NCBI GenBank assembly: GCA_050944475.1
Contig: JBMNRD010000005.1
Coordinates: 1 to 64,000, forward strand
Origin: RGIG5612 sp050944475
GTDB taxonomy: Bacteria > Bacillota > Clostridia > Lachnospirales > Lachnospiraceae
Length of the DNA: 64,000 nucleotides
Direction of reading: 5' to 3'
How positions within the stretch are numbered: position 1 is the first letter of the stretch; the number at the start of each line of letters is the position of its first letter. Below the pieces are notes generated by a model that searched no databases, was not told the origin of the DNA, and saw nothing but the letters and a program-made list of their open reading frames with translations. Of the stretch, positions 24,814 through 34,347 are shown piece by piece. A program made the translations under genes and the position numbers.

Positions 24814-25950
24814 CTAAATAAGTGTGTGTGCTCCGGCAATATAATCAACACCCTCCGGCCATGAGAATTGTGTGCGGACGGTCGGGTTTGGATCGTCAAG
24901 AATATGCCGGGGCATAAGGTTGAGGTCAGGCCTGTTAGAGGCGAATGTGCACTCGGCCGGTACGGGAAGTCTGTACAGACGGACAGCATTGCCGCCGACA
25001 ATAAGATTGATCTCATCTTGTGTGCAAAGGTCAAGGTCCTTGAGCCTGTGAATCTGATGCGTGGCCCAGCCAAGGAAGTCCGGCTGATAATCGACGGACT
25101 TGGTGCCTGACCAGATCCAGTTGCTTCTATTGTTGTAAACGATGTTCTTCTCTGAGCGAACGGCACCCCTGCGGATTTGCGGATACCAGATGTGTGAGCC
25201 GGTGTCGCCGCCGCCCCAGATAAGCTTGGCGGCGCCAAGATCCGGATCGATAAGGGCATGCTCATAGTACTCAGCTCTCCAGTAACCGGTTTCGAGGTAG
25301 ATATTCTCGAAGTTACGTGCAAGGGAAACGGCCTTCTTTATGTCGTCTTCAGCGCTGCCGCCGCCGTGGGCAATGATAACCTTGAATGCGGGATATTTAG
25401 TGCAGACAGCCGCAATCATAGTAAGGTGCTCTTCCATACAGTAAGAGGTGAATTCATGGGTGTAGCAGGGGATGTCGAATTCTATACAGAACTCGGCAAT
25501 CTTGCACCACTCTTTGAATCTCTCAAGCTTGGTGGGACGGTTGCGAAGGCATCCCATCGATCCGGGCGAGAACTCACCGATGCCGACAAAAAACTCCTTG
25601 TCCTCACCCTCGAAATATCCGCGAATCTCAGCAAGAGCTTTGTCGATAGTCCATTTTTCCTTGCCTTTGATGGCAGCGAGACGAAGTTCCGTCTCAATCG
25701 CGCAGGTGCGGAAACGGTTCGGATGACGCTTGCACATTGCGGCGTACTCCGAGCTGTGCGTTCCGATGAAACTTGGAAGCAGGATGCCCATGTCCACACC
25801 GTAAGCGTCCATGTCAAACAGGGCCTGGTCTGAATTGTCCATTGATTCAACTTCACGATAAACACCGTCCATGCTGGCGTTTTTGCTTGTCTGGTCTTTT
25901 TTGCCACAGTGAATGTGTGCATCAACGACCCATCTGCCGATTTTTGTCAT
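24814..25950 (-). CDS. Amidohydro_2 family hydrolase/decarboxylase, second paralogue
   Basis: A 378-residue paralogue of the enzyme at 7268-8401, aligned almost without gaps and identical at well over half of positions. It has the same metal-ligand pattern: DAHIH, IIAHGGG and WGGGDTGS. The start at 25950 follows AGGAGGTTTCAT, and a clear promoter lies upstream. Differences are spread through the protein, so the two are long-diverged and probably not redundant. Opposite orientation at the other end of the island suggests separate control or a second substrate. Confidence 0.85.
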   Translation of the reverse strand: MTKIGRWVVDAHIHCGKKDQTSKNASMDGVYREVESMDNSDQALFDMDAYGVDMGILLPSFIGTHSSEYAAMCKRHPNRFRTCAIETELRLAAIKGKEKWTIDKALAEIRGYFEGEDKEFFVGIGEFSPGSMGCLRNRPTKLERFKEWCKIAEFCIEFDIPCYTHEFTSYCMEEHLTMIAAVCTKYPAFKVIIAHGGGSAEDDIKKAVSLARNFENIYLETGYWRAEYYEHALIDPDLGAAKLIWGGGDTGSHIWYPQIRRGAVRSEKNIVYNNRSNWIWSGTKSVDYQPDFLGWATHQIHRLKDLDLCTQDEINLIVGGNAVRLYRLPVPAECTFASNRPDLNLMPRHILDDPNPTVRTQFSWPEGVDYIAGAHTLI

Positions 25951-25994
25951 ATGAAACCTCCTAAAAATGATAACAGAATACTTTTTCAATATAT

Positions 25995-26023
25995 ATTCTA
26001 TTAACGGAACGGGCAAATATCAA
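25995..26023 (-). promoter_or_regulatory. promoter of second amidohydrolase
   Basis: On the minus strand: TTGATA (26023-26018), a 17-bp spacer and TAGAAT (26000-25995), about 45 bases before the start codon. Confidence 0.75.
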
Positions 26024-26062
26024 ATAAAATATAATTAGAAATTTTATCATTTCTTTTTATGG

Positions 26063-26099
26063 CAAAAAAACCGCATCCCCGCGCCGGCAGGAATGCGGC
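26063..26099 (-). terminator. terminator of zinc-ribbon gene
   Basis: On the minus strand, CCGCATTCC...GGGGATGCGG followed by seven T. It lies downstream of the gene ending at 26160. Confidence 0.85.
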
Positions 26100-26159
26100 A
26101 AATAACCGATATGAACAGACAAATTTAGAGCAGCAGTCCCTCAGTTTATTATTTTATTA

Positions 26160-26579
26160 TTAATAATAATATCCTGTGCCCGCTCTGGTGAACAGATCTT
26201 CAATCCATGTAAATCCTACGCCGGCAAGGCCGACAATCAGGATAACCAGGAGTGCAACACCCACTAAAATCAGGTTGCACCAGTATGACCTGGCAAAGCT
26301 TCTGCGATGCAGGTTGCCCCTGCTGCAGCTGAAGACAATCAGGAATACAAAACCAACAACGGGAATTGCGAACAAAATGCTTAATCCCCAGTATCCCCAC
26401 GCACTTATGGGTCTTAAATTGGCCGGGATATTAGCCTGAGCATTCACAGGTGTCTGGACAGTGACCGGTGTCCTGGCGGCCGGTCCGGGAGCTCCTCCCG
26501 CTGTAAGCGTGAAGCCGCAGGAAGTACAAAACTGTGTGCCGTCGGGAAGTTCCTTTCGGCAATTCGGACAAATCAACAT
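26160..26579 (-). CDS. zinc-ribbon membrane protein
   Basis: A 139-residue protein. The N-terminal zinc ribbon is CPNCRKELPDGTQFCTSCG (residues 4-22). A Pro/Thr/Ala-rich linker follows, then two predicted membrane helices (about 65-85 and 105-125). The start ATG 26579 follows AAAGGAGATGCT; ten in-frame codons upstream are untranslated. Proteins of this kind are widespread in Clostridia and mostly uncharacterised. The ribbon probably faces the cytoplasm. Confidence 0.8.
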   Translation of the reverse strand: MLICPNCRKELPDGTQFCTSCGFTLTAGGAPGPAARTPVTVQTPVNAQANIPANLRPISAWGYWGLSILFAIPVVGFVFLIVFSCSRGNLHRRSFARSYWCNLILVGVALLVILIVGLAGVGFTWIEDLFTRAGTGYYY

Positions 26580-26724
26580 AGCATCTCCTTTCAAATATGT
26601 GCAATGCAAGAATGCTTGAATAATATTATTGAATTAGTGTAAATATATACCATACGGCACGAAATTACAAGGAAAAAATCGATAAGGTCCGATAAAAGAA
26701 AAGTCTGATTAAAGGGACAAAAAA

Positions 26725-26799
26725 TCGGGGTGACAGGACTCGAACCTGCGGCCTCGTGATCCCAAATCACGCACTCTAGCCAAACTGAGCTACACCCCG
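26725..26799 (-). tRNA. tRNA-Pro (TGG)
   Basis: A 75-nt cloverleaf on the minus strand with acceptor CGGGGTG paired to CACCCCG, anticodon loop TTTGGGA (anticodon TGG), T-loop TTCGAGT and discriminator A. CCA is not encoded. It stands alone between the zinc-ribbon gene and purF. Confidence 0.95.
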
Positions 26800-27084
26800 C
26801 TTTGCCGGCAAGATATTCCGGATTTACGCAAGCAGTATGGAGTATAATAGATTGCCCGGGTAATGTCAAATGTCATTTTGATGTTTTTGCCCGGTCTTTT
26901 TGAGTTGGGCAAAAGCACTATTTTTCTTCATCCTCTCTATGGTATTTTCTACAAGACCTTTCAAATATGTTATAGTTTTTTTATAAAAAACAGTTTATAA
27001 TAACAATATCGAAATGCCACGGTATGCAGTTTTCCTGTGGCAATGTCTTTTGTTTACAATTTCAGCAACGGAAGGGTTTGGCAA
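26800..27084 (+). promoter_or_regulatory. purF upstream region
   Basis: The gap holds two hairpins: TTTTGCCC...GGGCAAAA (26885-26914) and TGCCAC...GTGGCA (27014-27043), the second inside the probable leader. A TATAAT at about 26996 could be a -10 but lacks a good -35. No known purine or PRPP riboswitch core was recognised. Confidence 0.4.
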
Positions 27085-28503
27085 ATGTCAGGCTTACATG
27101 AAGAATGCGGAGTATACGGGATTATCAGCACAGGACGAAAAGAGGTGGCGCAACTGACCTACATGGGCCTGTTTGCGCTTCAGCACCGCGGCCAGCAAAG
27201 TTGCGGCATAGCAGTGAATGATGACGGTGTGTTCAGGTTACGTAAGGAACTGGGGCTGGTCAGCGAGGTTTTTGATGACAATGCAATCCGTGAGCTTGGA
27301 CAGGGCAATATGGCCGTGGGACACGTCCTGTACGGAATGGGCGCCAGCAACCGGGCAAACTGCCAGCCGCTGGACGTGCGTCACATAAAGGGCAGATTGG
27401 TGCTGGCAAACAACGGCACTCTGACAAATGCGACCGAGCTCCGAACCGGGCTTGAGCTGCAAGGCTCCATTTTCACGAGCAGCAGCAACGCCGAGCTGAT
27501 TGCACATACAATAACAAGGGCGCGCCTTGCGAGCCCGTCAATAGAGGTCGCCGTATCGGCGGCAATGAATTCATTGGAAGGGGCATATTCCTTAGTGATG
27601 CTTTCGCCCCGGAAGCTTATAGCGGTAAGGGATCCCCACGGCCTTAAGCCAATGTGCTATGGCAGGACAGAGGAGGGGGATTATGTGGTGGCATCGGAAT
27701 CATGTGCCCTGAACGCCACCGGCGCGGAATTCATCAGGGATATAGAGCCGGGGGAAATAGTCGTATTTTCAAAGGACGGCATTACATCCATCAGGGACCA
27801 TTGCGGCAAAAAGGAAAAGAATCTTTGTGTTTTTGAGTACGTCTATTTTGCCAGGCCCGATTCCCGCGTAGACGGCGTATCCGTGCACCTGGCAAGGAAA
27901 CAGGCCGGCAGGATTTTGGCACAGGAGCGTCCGGTTGATGCGGACGTGGTCGTGGGTGTTCCGGATTCCGGACTTGATGCTGCCGTGGGCTATGCGGAGC
28001 ACTCGGGAATTCCGTACGGAATCGGTCTGATTAAGAACAGATATATTGCCAGAACCTTTATTTCTCCGGGACAAACCAGCCGTGAAAATAAGGTCCGCCT
28101 TAAGCTGAATCCCGTAGAGAGCGTCGTAAACGGCAAGCGGGTCATATTGATTGATGATTCAATTATCCGCGGCACCACCAGCAAAAGGCTGGTTTCATTG
28201 CTCAGGGCGGTAGGTGCAAAGGAGGTGCACATGCGTATTTCTTCTCCACCGTTTATACATGCCTGCTACTATGGCGTGGATACCGGCCCGGAAGACAAGC
28301 TTATTTCCTGCAAATATTCTCCTGAGGAGATTGCGGAAATCATCGGGGCGGACAGTCTGGGTTTCATGAGCCTTGAAGGTGTGAAGAGTTTAGGCGGGGA
28401 CGGCCATTGCTGCACCGCCTGCTTTGACGGCAAGTACCCGACGACGATTCTCACACAGCCCTATACCGACAGGTTTGAGCGGAAATTGTCAGAGCGCGTC
28501 TGA
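27085..28503 (+). CDS. purF: amidophosphoribosyltransferase
   Basis: A 472-residue first enzyme of de novo purine synthesis (PRPP + Gln to phosphoribosylamine). It is a class II glutamine amidotransferase with a short propeptide ending before Cys (SGLHEECGVYGI). The Cys becomes the N-terminal nucleophile after processing. The PRPP motif is VILIDDSIIRGTTS, near residue 350. Late cysteines (CC.AC, and one near residue 400) fit the 4Fe-4S type. The ATG 27085 follows GGAAGGG; a 16-codon upstream extension has no such site. It is separated by 14 kb from the main purine operon. Confidence 0.93.
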   Translation: MSGLHEECGVYGIISTGRKEVAQLTYMGLFALQHRGQQSCGIAVNDDGVFRLRKELGLVSEVFDDNAIRELGQGNMAVGHVLYGMGASNRANCQPLDVRHIKGRLVLANNGTLTNATELRTGLELQGSIFTSSSNAELIAHTITRARLASPSIEVAVSAAMNSLEGAYSLVMLSPRKLIAVRDPHGLKPMCYGRTEEGDYVVASESCALNATGAEFIRDIEPGEIVVFSKDGITSIRDHCGKKEKNLCVFEYVYFARPDSRVDGVSVHLARKQAGRILAQERPVDADVVVGVPDSGLDAAVGYAEHSGIPYGIGLIKNRYIARTFISPGQTSRENKVRLKLNPVESVVNGKRVILIDDSIIRGTTSKRLVSLLRAVGAKEVHMRISSPPFIHACYYGVDTGPEDKLISCKYSPEEIAEIIGADSLGFMSLEGVKSLGGDGHCCTACFDGKYPTTILTQPYTDRFERKLSERV

Positions 28504-28594
28504 TCCGGGTATATTAATTTTGTTAACAAAAAAGTTTTCATAGATGCAGGCATATGGGTCCTGCGGCAGGTGCCGAAAACCCATGAGGTAAATA

Positions 28595-29959
28595 ATGGAA
28601 AAAGAATTCACAAGGGATTACACCGAGGGGAAAATTACACTGCCCCTTGTCAGGTTTGCATTGCCTCTTTTCCTGGCAAACATTCTCCAGATTTTCTACA
28701 ACATGGTGGATATGATTGTTGTGGGGCATGTTGAGGGGCAGGCAGGACTGTCAGCTGTTTCAATAGGCGGCGAAATAACTATGCTTTTCACGGTGCTGGT
28801 CATGGGTTTTTCAAATGCGGCCCAGATTATCATCTCCCAATATGTGGGAGCCAGGCAGAAAGATAAAATCGGCAGGTTCATAGGCACCCTTGTGCTGACT
28901 CTTCTTGCCGCCGCCATTGTCTGCACGGTGCTGGCGCTTATGATGAGAAAGCAAATGCTTGACTGGATGAATACCCCTCAGGAGGCCTACGAGCAGGCCT
29001 TAGGTTATTCAGTCATGTCCATGAGCGGAATTATTTTTGTATTCGGTTATAATGCGGTGAGCGCCATAATGAGAGGCTTAGGCGATTCAAAACGGCCGTT
29101 TTTATTTGTAACCATTGCATCGGTTCTTAACATGCTGCTGGACGTTGCATTTGTTGTCGGATTGAAAATGGGAGCTTTCGGAGCGGCACTGGCAACGGTT
29201 ATATCCCAGGCCATCAGTTTTCTGTGCGCTATAATCTATCTTTTCAGGAACAAAGAAAGGCTTGGATTTGAGCTGAGCCGGAAGGATCTGCGGATGGACT
29301 GGGGGATGTTTAAAACCCTTATCAAGCTGGGTATTCCTTTGGCGCTTAGAAGCGCGGCTGTGATATTTTCCAGGCTGTTTACCAATTCTTTCGTTTACAG
29401 TTACGGCCTGGCTGTCACGGCGGTAACCGGCATCGGATCAAAGATTAATATGATAGGCAACCTTGTATCCATGTCGCTGCAGACTGCGGGGGCAACCATG
29501 GTGGGTCAGAACATAGGCGGACAAAAGTACAGCCGGGTGTGGAAAATAATGATTTCCGTGTGGACCATCAATCTGGCATTGACCCTGCCGTTGATTGCCG
29601 CCATAATTCTTTTTCCGGAGCAGATCTTTATGCTGTTTACATCGGACATAAGCATAATGGACGTTGTGCGCGAGTTTGTGCCGATTGCGGCAATAATGCT
29701 TTCGGCATGTGTGCTGCGTTCAGGTGCCGGATCTCTGACAATCGGAAGCGGCAATTTCATGGTAAATTTTGCGGTTGCCCTGATTGATGCACTGATTGCC
29801 AGGATTGGACTGGCACTGCTGTTCGGAATCGTATTTGACATGGGATACCGGGGTTTTTGGCTTGGAGATGCAATCAGCGGGACAATGCCGTTTTTCATAG
29901 GAATAGTCTTCTTATTGTCGGGCAGGTGGAAGACAAGGAAGCATATTATAAAAGAATAA
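28595..29959 (+). CDS. MATE-family multidrug/cation efflux protein
   Basis: A 454-residue membrane antiporter with about 12 helices in two homologous MatE halves (about 15-180 and 240-400). The N-terminus has the usual LPLFLANILQIFYNMVD pattern. It exports cationic drugs or metabolites against Na+ or H+; the substrate is not predictable. A ribosome site GAGGTAAATA precedes the ATG. Confidence 0.92.
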   Translation: MEKEFTRDYTEGKITLPLVRFALPLFLANILQIFYNMVDMIVVGHVEGQAGLSAVSIGGEITMLFTVLVMGFSNAAQIIISQYVGARQKDKIGRFIGTLVLTLLAAAIVCTVLALMMRKQMLDWMNTPQEAYEQALGYSVMSMSGIIFVFGYNAVSAIMRGLGDSKRPFLFVTIASVLNMLLDVAFVVGLKMGAFGAALATVISQAISFLCAIIYLFRNKERLGFELSRKDLRMDWGMFKTLIKLGIPLALRSAAVIFSRLFTNSFVYSYGLAVTAVTGIGSKINMIGNLVSMSLQTAGATMVGQNIGGQKYSRVWKIMISVWTINLALTLPLIAAIILFPEQIFMLFTSDISIMDVVREFVPIAAIMLSACVLRSGAGSLTIGSGNFMVNFAVALIDALIARIGLALLFGIVFDMGYRGFWLGDAISGTMPFFIGIVFLLSGRWKTRKHIIKE

Positions 29960-29978
29960 TACCGGGAGGTATTCTGAA

Positions 29979-31670
29979 ATGCTGCATGAAGGCAAAATTT
30001 GGATGGCAAAAGACGGGGAAAGAGATCTTTTTCTCCTGCCGCATATGGCCAACAGGCACGGACTTATCGCAGGCGCCACGGGCACGGGCAAAACCATAAC
30101 CATGAAGGTTATGGCGGAGTCATTTTCCGATATGGGTGTGCCGGTATTTTTCAGTGATGTGAAGGGAGATTTATCCGGGATGTGCATGCCCGGTGCCGAC
30201 AGCGAGGACATGCAAAGAAGGATAAAGACTTTCGGCATCCGGAACTTCGAGTACAAGTCTTATCCGACTCATTTCTGGGACCTTTTCGGCGAAAAGGGGC
30301 ATTCTGTCAGGGTAAGCGTTTCCGGGCTGGGGCCAATGCTTTTGGCAAGGCTGCTTAATCTGACCGATGTCCAGGAGGGCGTGCTGAACATAACGTTCAA
30401 GGTTGCAGATGACAGAGGACTGCTGCTTATTGACATGAAGGATTTGCGGGCAATGCTTCAGTACGTTGCCGATAACAGGGATGAGTACACGATAATGTAC
30501 GGCAATGTCGCGTCCTTCAGTGTGGGCGCAATACAAAGGGCACTGTTGGCCTTTGAGCAGGAGGGCGGGGTCGGAATGTTCGGCGAGCCCGAGCTTGATG
30601 TGAAGGACTGGATCCGAACGGACACGTCCGGAAGAGGGGTTATAAATGTCCTTTCCGCTCAAAGGCTTTTCCAAAGCCCGTTGACATATGCAACTTTCCT
30701 TCTGTGGATGCTGACCGAGTTGTATGAGAACCTGCCGGAGGTGGGGGATGTCGACAAGCCCCGGATTGTATTTTTCTTTGATGAGGCCCATTGTCTTTTT
30801 GACGATACACCAAAGGCGCTCCATCAGAAAATCACACAGATAATCAGGCTTATTCGCTCCAAGGGAGTGGGAGTGTTTTTTGTAACCCAGAATCCGGCGG
30901 ATATTCCAAGCGATGTTTTGGGACAGCTCGGAAATAAAATACAGCACGGCCTCAGGGCCTATACTCCGGCAGAGTTGAAGGGTGTGAGGGCTGCCGCCCA
31001 GTCTTTCAGGGAGAACGAGGATTTCGACACGGAGGAAGCCCTTCAGGCACTCGGAACGGGAGAGGCCCTTGTCAGCTTTTTGGATGAGAAGGGCGTTCCG
31101 GAAGTTGTCCGCTCAGCAAGAATTCTGCCGCCTCAGAGCCTTATGGGACCGGCTCCCGCGGAGGAAGTGGACAGGCTTATTAAGACAGGAGAGTTCGACC
31201 TGAAATACCGGGAGTGCGTGGACAGGGAGTCCGCATATGAAATAATAGTCGAGGCCGGCAGGGTGCTGAAAAAGGATCAGGAATCAGAAGAAGAAGCGGC
31301 GGACGGGCAGGAAAATGCTACGAGTGATGCCGCAAGGAGCGCAAAGACCACAACAGCGGAAGCCGCAGCCGCAGGCGATGAAGATGAGGCCGTAAATACA
31401 GACGGCATGACCATGACCGAAAAGAAAGCGGCTGAGATAGCGGCAAGGAAGAAGAAGGCCGCCAAGACGGCAAGATCGGCCGTTACCAATGCAACATCCT
31501 CGGTTGCCAGATCATTAAGCACCAATATTGTCAATACAATTACCGGCAGCGGAAGGGTTGCCGATGCGGCCACCATCGGCAAGCGGGCGGCAACCAATGC
31601 GCTTAGCAGCGTGATGCGTTCAGGGGCAACCTCAATAGTAAGGGGCCTGTTCGGAAATATCACAAAATAA
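29979..31670 (+). CDS. DUF853 / HerA-like ATPase
   Basis: A 563-residue P-loop ATPase of the FtsK/HerA superfamily, DUF853 group. Walker A is GATGTGKT (about 31-38), Walker B is VFFFDEAHCLF (about 262-272), and VTQNP is the sensor. The last ~130 residues form a Glu/Ala-rich then Lys/Ala/Thr-rich tail not needed for the ATPase fold. Members are thought to be DNA-translocase or helicase-like, with no settled role. It begins 20 bases after the MATE gene with GGGAGGT as ribosome site, so the two may be co-transcribed. Confidence 0.85.
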   Translation: MLHEGKIWMAKDGERDLFLLPHMANRHGLIAGATGTGKTITMKVMAESFSDMGVPVFFSDVKGDLSGMCMPGADSEDMQRRIKTFGIRNFEYKSYPTHFWDLFGEKGHSVRVSVSGLGPMLLARLLNLTDVQEGVLNITFKVADDRGLLLIDMKDLRAMLQYVADNRDEYTIMYGNVASFSVGAIQRALLAFEQEGGVGMFGEPELDVKDWIRTDTSGRGVINVLSAQRLFQSPLTYATFLLWMLTELYENLPEVGDVDKPRIVFFFDEAHCLFDDTPKALHQKITQIIRLIRSKGVGVFFVTQNPADIPSDVLGQLGNKIQHGLRAYTPAELKGVRAAAQSFRENEDFDTEEALQALGTGEALVSFLDEKGVPEVVRSARILPPQSLMGPAPAEEVDRLIKTGEFDLKYRECVDRESAYEIIVEAGRVLKKDQESEEEAADGQENATSDAARSAKTTTAEAAAAGDEDEAVNTDGMTMTEKKAAEIAARKKKAAKTARSAVTNATSSVARSLSTNIVNTITGSGRVADAATIGKRAATNALSSVMRSGATSIVRGLFGNITK

Positions 31671-31690
31671 CCTTTTTCGGGAGAGATTAT

Positions 31691-32275
31691 TTGAACAAGA
31701 AGATTATTGCGGATTTTTTTGATGAATGTGCCCCGACGTGGGATGAGAACATGTTATATTCGGAGGCTGTTATCAATGCTATCCTTGACGGAGCGGAGAT
31801 TACGGAGGGCGTGAATGTGCTGGACGTTGCATGCGGCACCGGAGTGCTGTTTCCCTTTTATCTTGAGAGGGGTGTCGCAAGCATTACAGCGGTTGACATA
31901 TCCCCTGAGATGGTAAAGATTGCCGCCGGAAAACACCCGGGAAAGAATATCCGCGTGATTTGCGCCGACGCCGAGGAAGGGCATTTCGAAGGGCCGTTTG
32001 ACCGCATTGTGGTTTACAATGCTTTCCCTCATTTTACAAATCCGGAGAGGCTGATAGAAAATCTTGTCTCCTGTCTTGCTGAAGGAGGAACACTCACTGT
32101 CGCACACGGAATGAGCAAACAAAGTATTGACAAAAGACATAGGAGAGCAGCAAGAAAGGTAAGCCGGGAGCTTCCCGAGGCGGAAGAACTTGCGGAATTA
32201 TTTGCCTGCCATCTTCAGGTGACTCTGTGCGTCTCCGACGGGGAAATGTACCAGGTGAGCGGGAGACGCGTCTGA
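31691..32275 (+). CDS. class I SAM-dependent methyltransferase
   Basis: A 194-residue Rossmann-fold methyltransferase. Motif I is VLDVACGTGVLFPF (about 44-57), the acidic end of strand 2 is AVDISPEMV, and motif III-like ADAEEGHF follows. The start is TTG at 31691, 11 bases after GGGAGAG, close behind the DUF853 gene. The substrate is unknown. Confidence 0.88.
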   Translation: MNKKIIADFFDECAPTWDENMLYSEAVINAILDGAEITEGVNVLDVACGTGVLFPFYLERGVASITAVDISPEMVKIAAGKHPGKNIRVICADAEEGHFEGPFDRIVVYNAFPHFTNPERLIENLVSCLAEGGTLTVAHGMSKQSIDKRHRRAARKVSRELPEAEELAELFACHLQVTLCVSDGEMYQVSGRRV

Positions 32276-32445
32276 ACGGCGCAATCAATTTTTTCTTTGA
32301 TATATACCGGATAATATGATATCTTATCATTTATGGATTGTATTGCAAAAATGCAGGTACCCCTGTGTTTGGCAAGTGCGGTATGATTCAGCTAATCCAA
32401 ACCGGACAGGTACCCGGCGGATATGACATATTCGGGAGACTTAAG
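32276..32445 (+). promoter_or_regulatory. thrS leader region
   Basis: A 170-nt gap. CAGGTACCC occurs twice (about 32355 and 32407). An AT-rich stretch near 32296-32320 could hold the promoter. No T-box core sequence is present, which is notable for a Firmicutes aminoacyl-tRNA synthetase gene. The in-frame codons from 32338 are open but have no ribosome site. Confidence 0.4.
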
Positions 32446-34212
32446 ATGAAAGTTATTTTACAAAACGGAACAGTTCAGGAGTGTTCATTTGAAGAAGAAG
32501 TTGGAAGGGAGGCTTTTCACCATACCACCGCACATATTCTGGCGCAGGCGGTAAAACGCCTGTATCCGACGACAAAATGCGCCATCGGTCCCGCCATCAA
32601 GGACGGTTTTTATTACGATTTTGAATTCGATTTCGACTTCACCGATGACAATCTGGCGGAGATTGAAGCGGAGATGAAGAAGATTATTAAGGAGAACCTC
32701 AAGCTCTCCCATTTTACTATGGAGAGGGAAGAAGCTCTTGAGCTTATGGCGGAAAAGGGCGAGGACTATAAGATTGCCCTTATAAACGATCTTCCCGAGG
32801 ATGCCGTGCTCAGCTTTTACCAACAGGGAGAGTATATGGAGCTTTGCGCAGGCCCTCATGTGACATATACAAGCGCGATTAAGGCCTGCAAGCTGCTGAA
32901 TGTGGCGGGTGCTTACTGGCGCGGAGATGAAAAAAACAGGATGCTCACCCGTATTTACGGTACATCCTTCCCCAATAAGGAGATGTTAGAGGAATATCTG
33001 AACCGCCTGGAGGAGGCAAGGAAGCGCGACCACAGGAAGCTTGGCAGGGAGCTGAAGCTGTTTGCCCTGACCGATGAGGGCCCGGGTTTTCCGTTTTTCC
33101 TGCCAAAGGGCATGATTATCAAGAATCTCCTGATTGATTACTGGAGAAAAATCCACACCCGCGAGGGATATGTTGAGATTTCCACACCGATTATATTGAA
33201 CAAAAGCCTGTGGGAGACCAGCGGGCACTGGTATCATTACCGCGATAATATGTACACCACAAAGATTGATGAGGTTGATTTTGTAATCAAGCCGATGAAC
33301 TGTCCGGGCGGAATGGTCGTTTACAATATGGAGCCGCGTTCATACCGCGACCTTCCGATAAGGATGGGCGAGCTCGGATTGGTGCATCGCCATGAGAAAT
33401 CCGGCCAGCTTCACGGCCTGATGAGGGTGAGGTGCTTTACTCAGGATGATGCCCATATTTTCATGACTCCGGAGCAGATTCCGTATGAAATCAAGGGTGT
33501 TGTCCGCCTGATTGACGAGGTTTACTCCAAGTTCGGATTTAAATACCATGTCGAACTTTCGACGCGCCCCGAAGATTCAATGGGAACGGATGAGGAATGG
33601 GAGCTTGCTACGAAGGGTCTCAAGGATGCCTTGGATGACCTTGGCATGGCTTATGTTGTAAATGAAGGCGACGGTGCTTTCTATGGCCCGAAGATTGATT
33701 TTCATCTGGAGGATTCCATCGGACGAACCTGGCAGTGCGGAACCATACAGCTGGATTTCCAGTTTCCGCAGCGTTTTGAGGCGGAGTATATCGGAAAAGA
33801 CGGACAGATGCATAAGCCCATCATCATTCACCGCGTGTGCTTCGGCTCAATCGAGCGCTTTATCGGGATTCTTATCGAACACTATGCAGGGAAATTCCCG
33901 TTCTGGCTTTCACCGGTGCAGATAAAGATTCTGCCGATTTCCGAGAAATATACGGGCTACGCGGAGCAGGTTGAGATTGAACTTAAGAAATCAGGTTTCA
34001 GAACGGAAGTCGATGAACGCTCCGAGAAAATCGGATATAAGATCCGTGAGGCTCATGGTGAGAGAGTGCCGTATATCCTCGTCGTCGGAGAGAAAGAAGA
34101 AAATGACGGCACGGTATCGGTTCGCCGTCGTGATGACGGAGAAAATCAGGATTTGGGCGTCATGACTATCGAGGCCTTCCTGCAGGTGCTGGACAGGGAG
34201 GATAAAGCCTGA
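32446..34212 (+). CDS. thrS: threonyl-tRNA synthetase lacking the TGS domain
   Basis: A 588-residue class II synthetase that charges tRNA-Thr. The editing domain is present: HHTTAHILAQAVK (about 22-34) with HxxxH, and CAGPH. The catalytic motifs MNCPGG, HRHEKSGQLHGLMRVR and HRVCFGSIERF carry the zinc-binding Cys and two His. The anticodon-binding domain closes the protein. About 50 residues are missing at the N-terminus compared with the usual ~640, so no TGS domain fits between MKVILQNGTVQECSF and the editing domain. The ATG 32446 follows GGGAGA. Confidence 0.93.
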   Translation: MKVILQNGTVQECSFEEEVGREAFHHTTAHILAQAVKRLYPTTKCAIGPAIKDGFYYDFEFDFDFTDDNLAEIEAEMKKIIKENLKLSHFTMEREEALELMAEKGEDYKIALINDLPEDAVLSFYQQGEYMELCAGPHVTYTSAIKACKLLNVAGAYWRGDEKNRMLTRIYGTSFPNKEMLEEYLNRLEEARKRDHRKLGRELKLFALTDEGPGFPFFLPKGMIIKNLLIDYWRKIHTREGYVEISTPIILNKSLWETSGHWYHYRDNMYTTKIDEVDFVIKPMNCPGGMVVYNMEPRSYRDLPIRMGELGLVHRHEKSGQLHGLMRVRCFTQDDAHIFMTPEQIPYEIKGVVRLIDEVYSKFGFKYHVELSTRPEDSMGTDEEWELATKGLKDALDDLGMAYVVNEGDGAFYGPKIDFHLEDSIGRTWQCGTIQLDFQFPQRFEAEYIGKDGQMHKPIIIHRVCFGSIERFIGILIEHYAGKFPFWLSPVQIKILPISEKYTGYAEQVEIELKKSGFRTEVDERSEKIGYKIREAHGERVPYILVVGEKEENDGTVSVRRRDDGENQDLGVMTIEAFLQVLDREDKA

Positions 34213-34273
34213 GACGGCGGCAAGCCGGCCCGGCCCCGGGAACCGGCAAAAAAAATGAAGACGGCATAAAAAT

Positions 34274-34306
34274 AAAGGGGTGGACACCGGTCGGTGCCAC
34301 CCCTTT
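34274..34306. terminator. terminator between convergent thrS and FKBP genes
   Basis: A 10-bp stem, AAAGGGGTGG against CCACCCCTTT, with a self-complementary ACCGGTCGGT-type interior. On the minus strand TTTATTTTT follows, so it serves the minus-strand gene best; on the plus strand the T run is short. Confidence 0.85.
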
Positions 34307-34347
34307 GAAATTTATTCAGCCATAAAATGCTCTCGGCATTAAAAGAG

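Noticed and set aside
26800..27084. Purine or PRPP riboswitch before purF
   Set aside because: Hairpins are present, but no conserved three-way junction or ykkC-type core was found.
32276..32445. T-box riboswitch before thrS
   Set aside because: The core AGGGTGGNACCGCG is absent; GGTACCC repeats are not enough.
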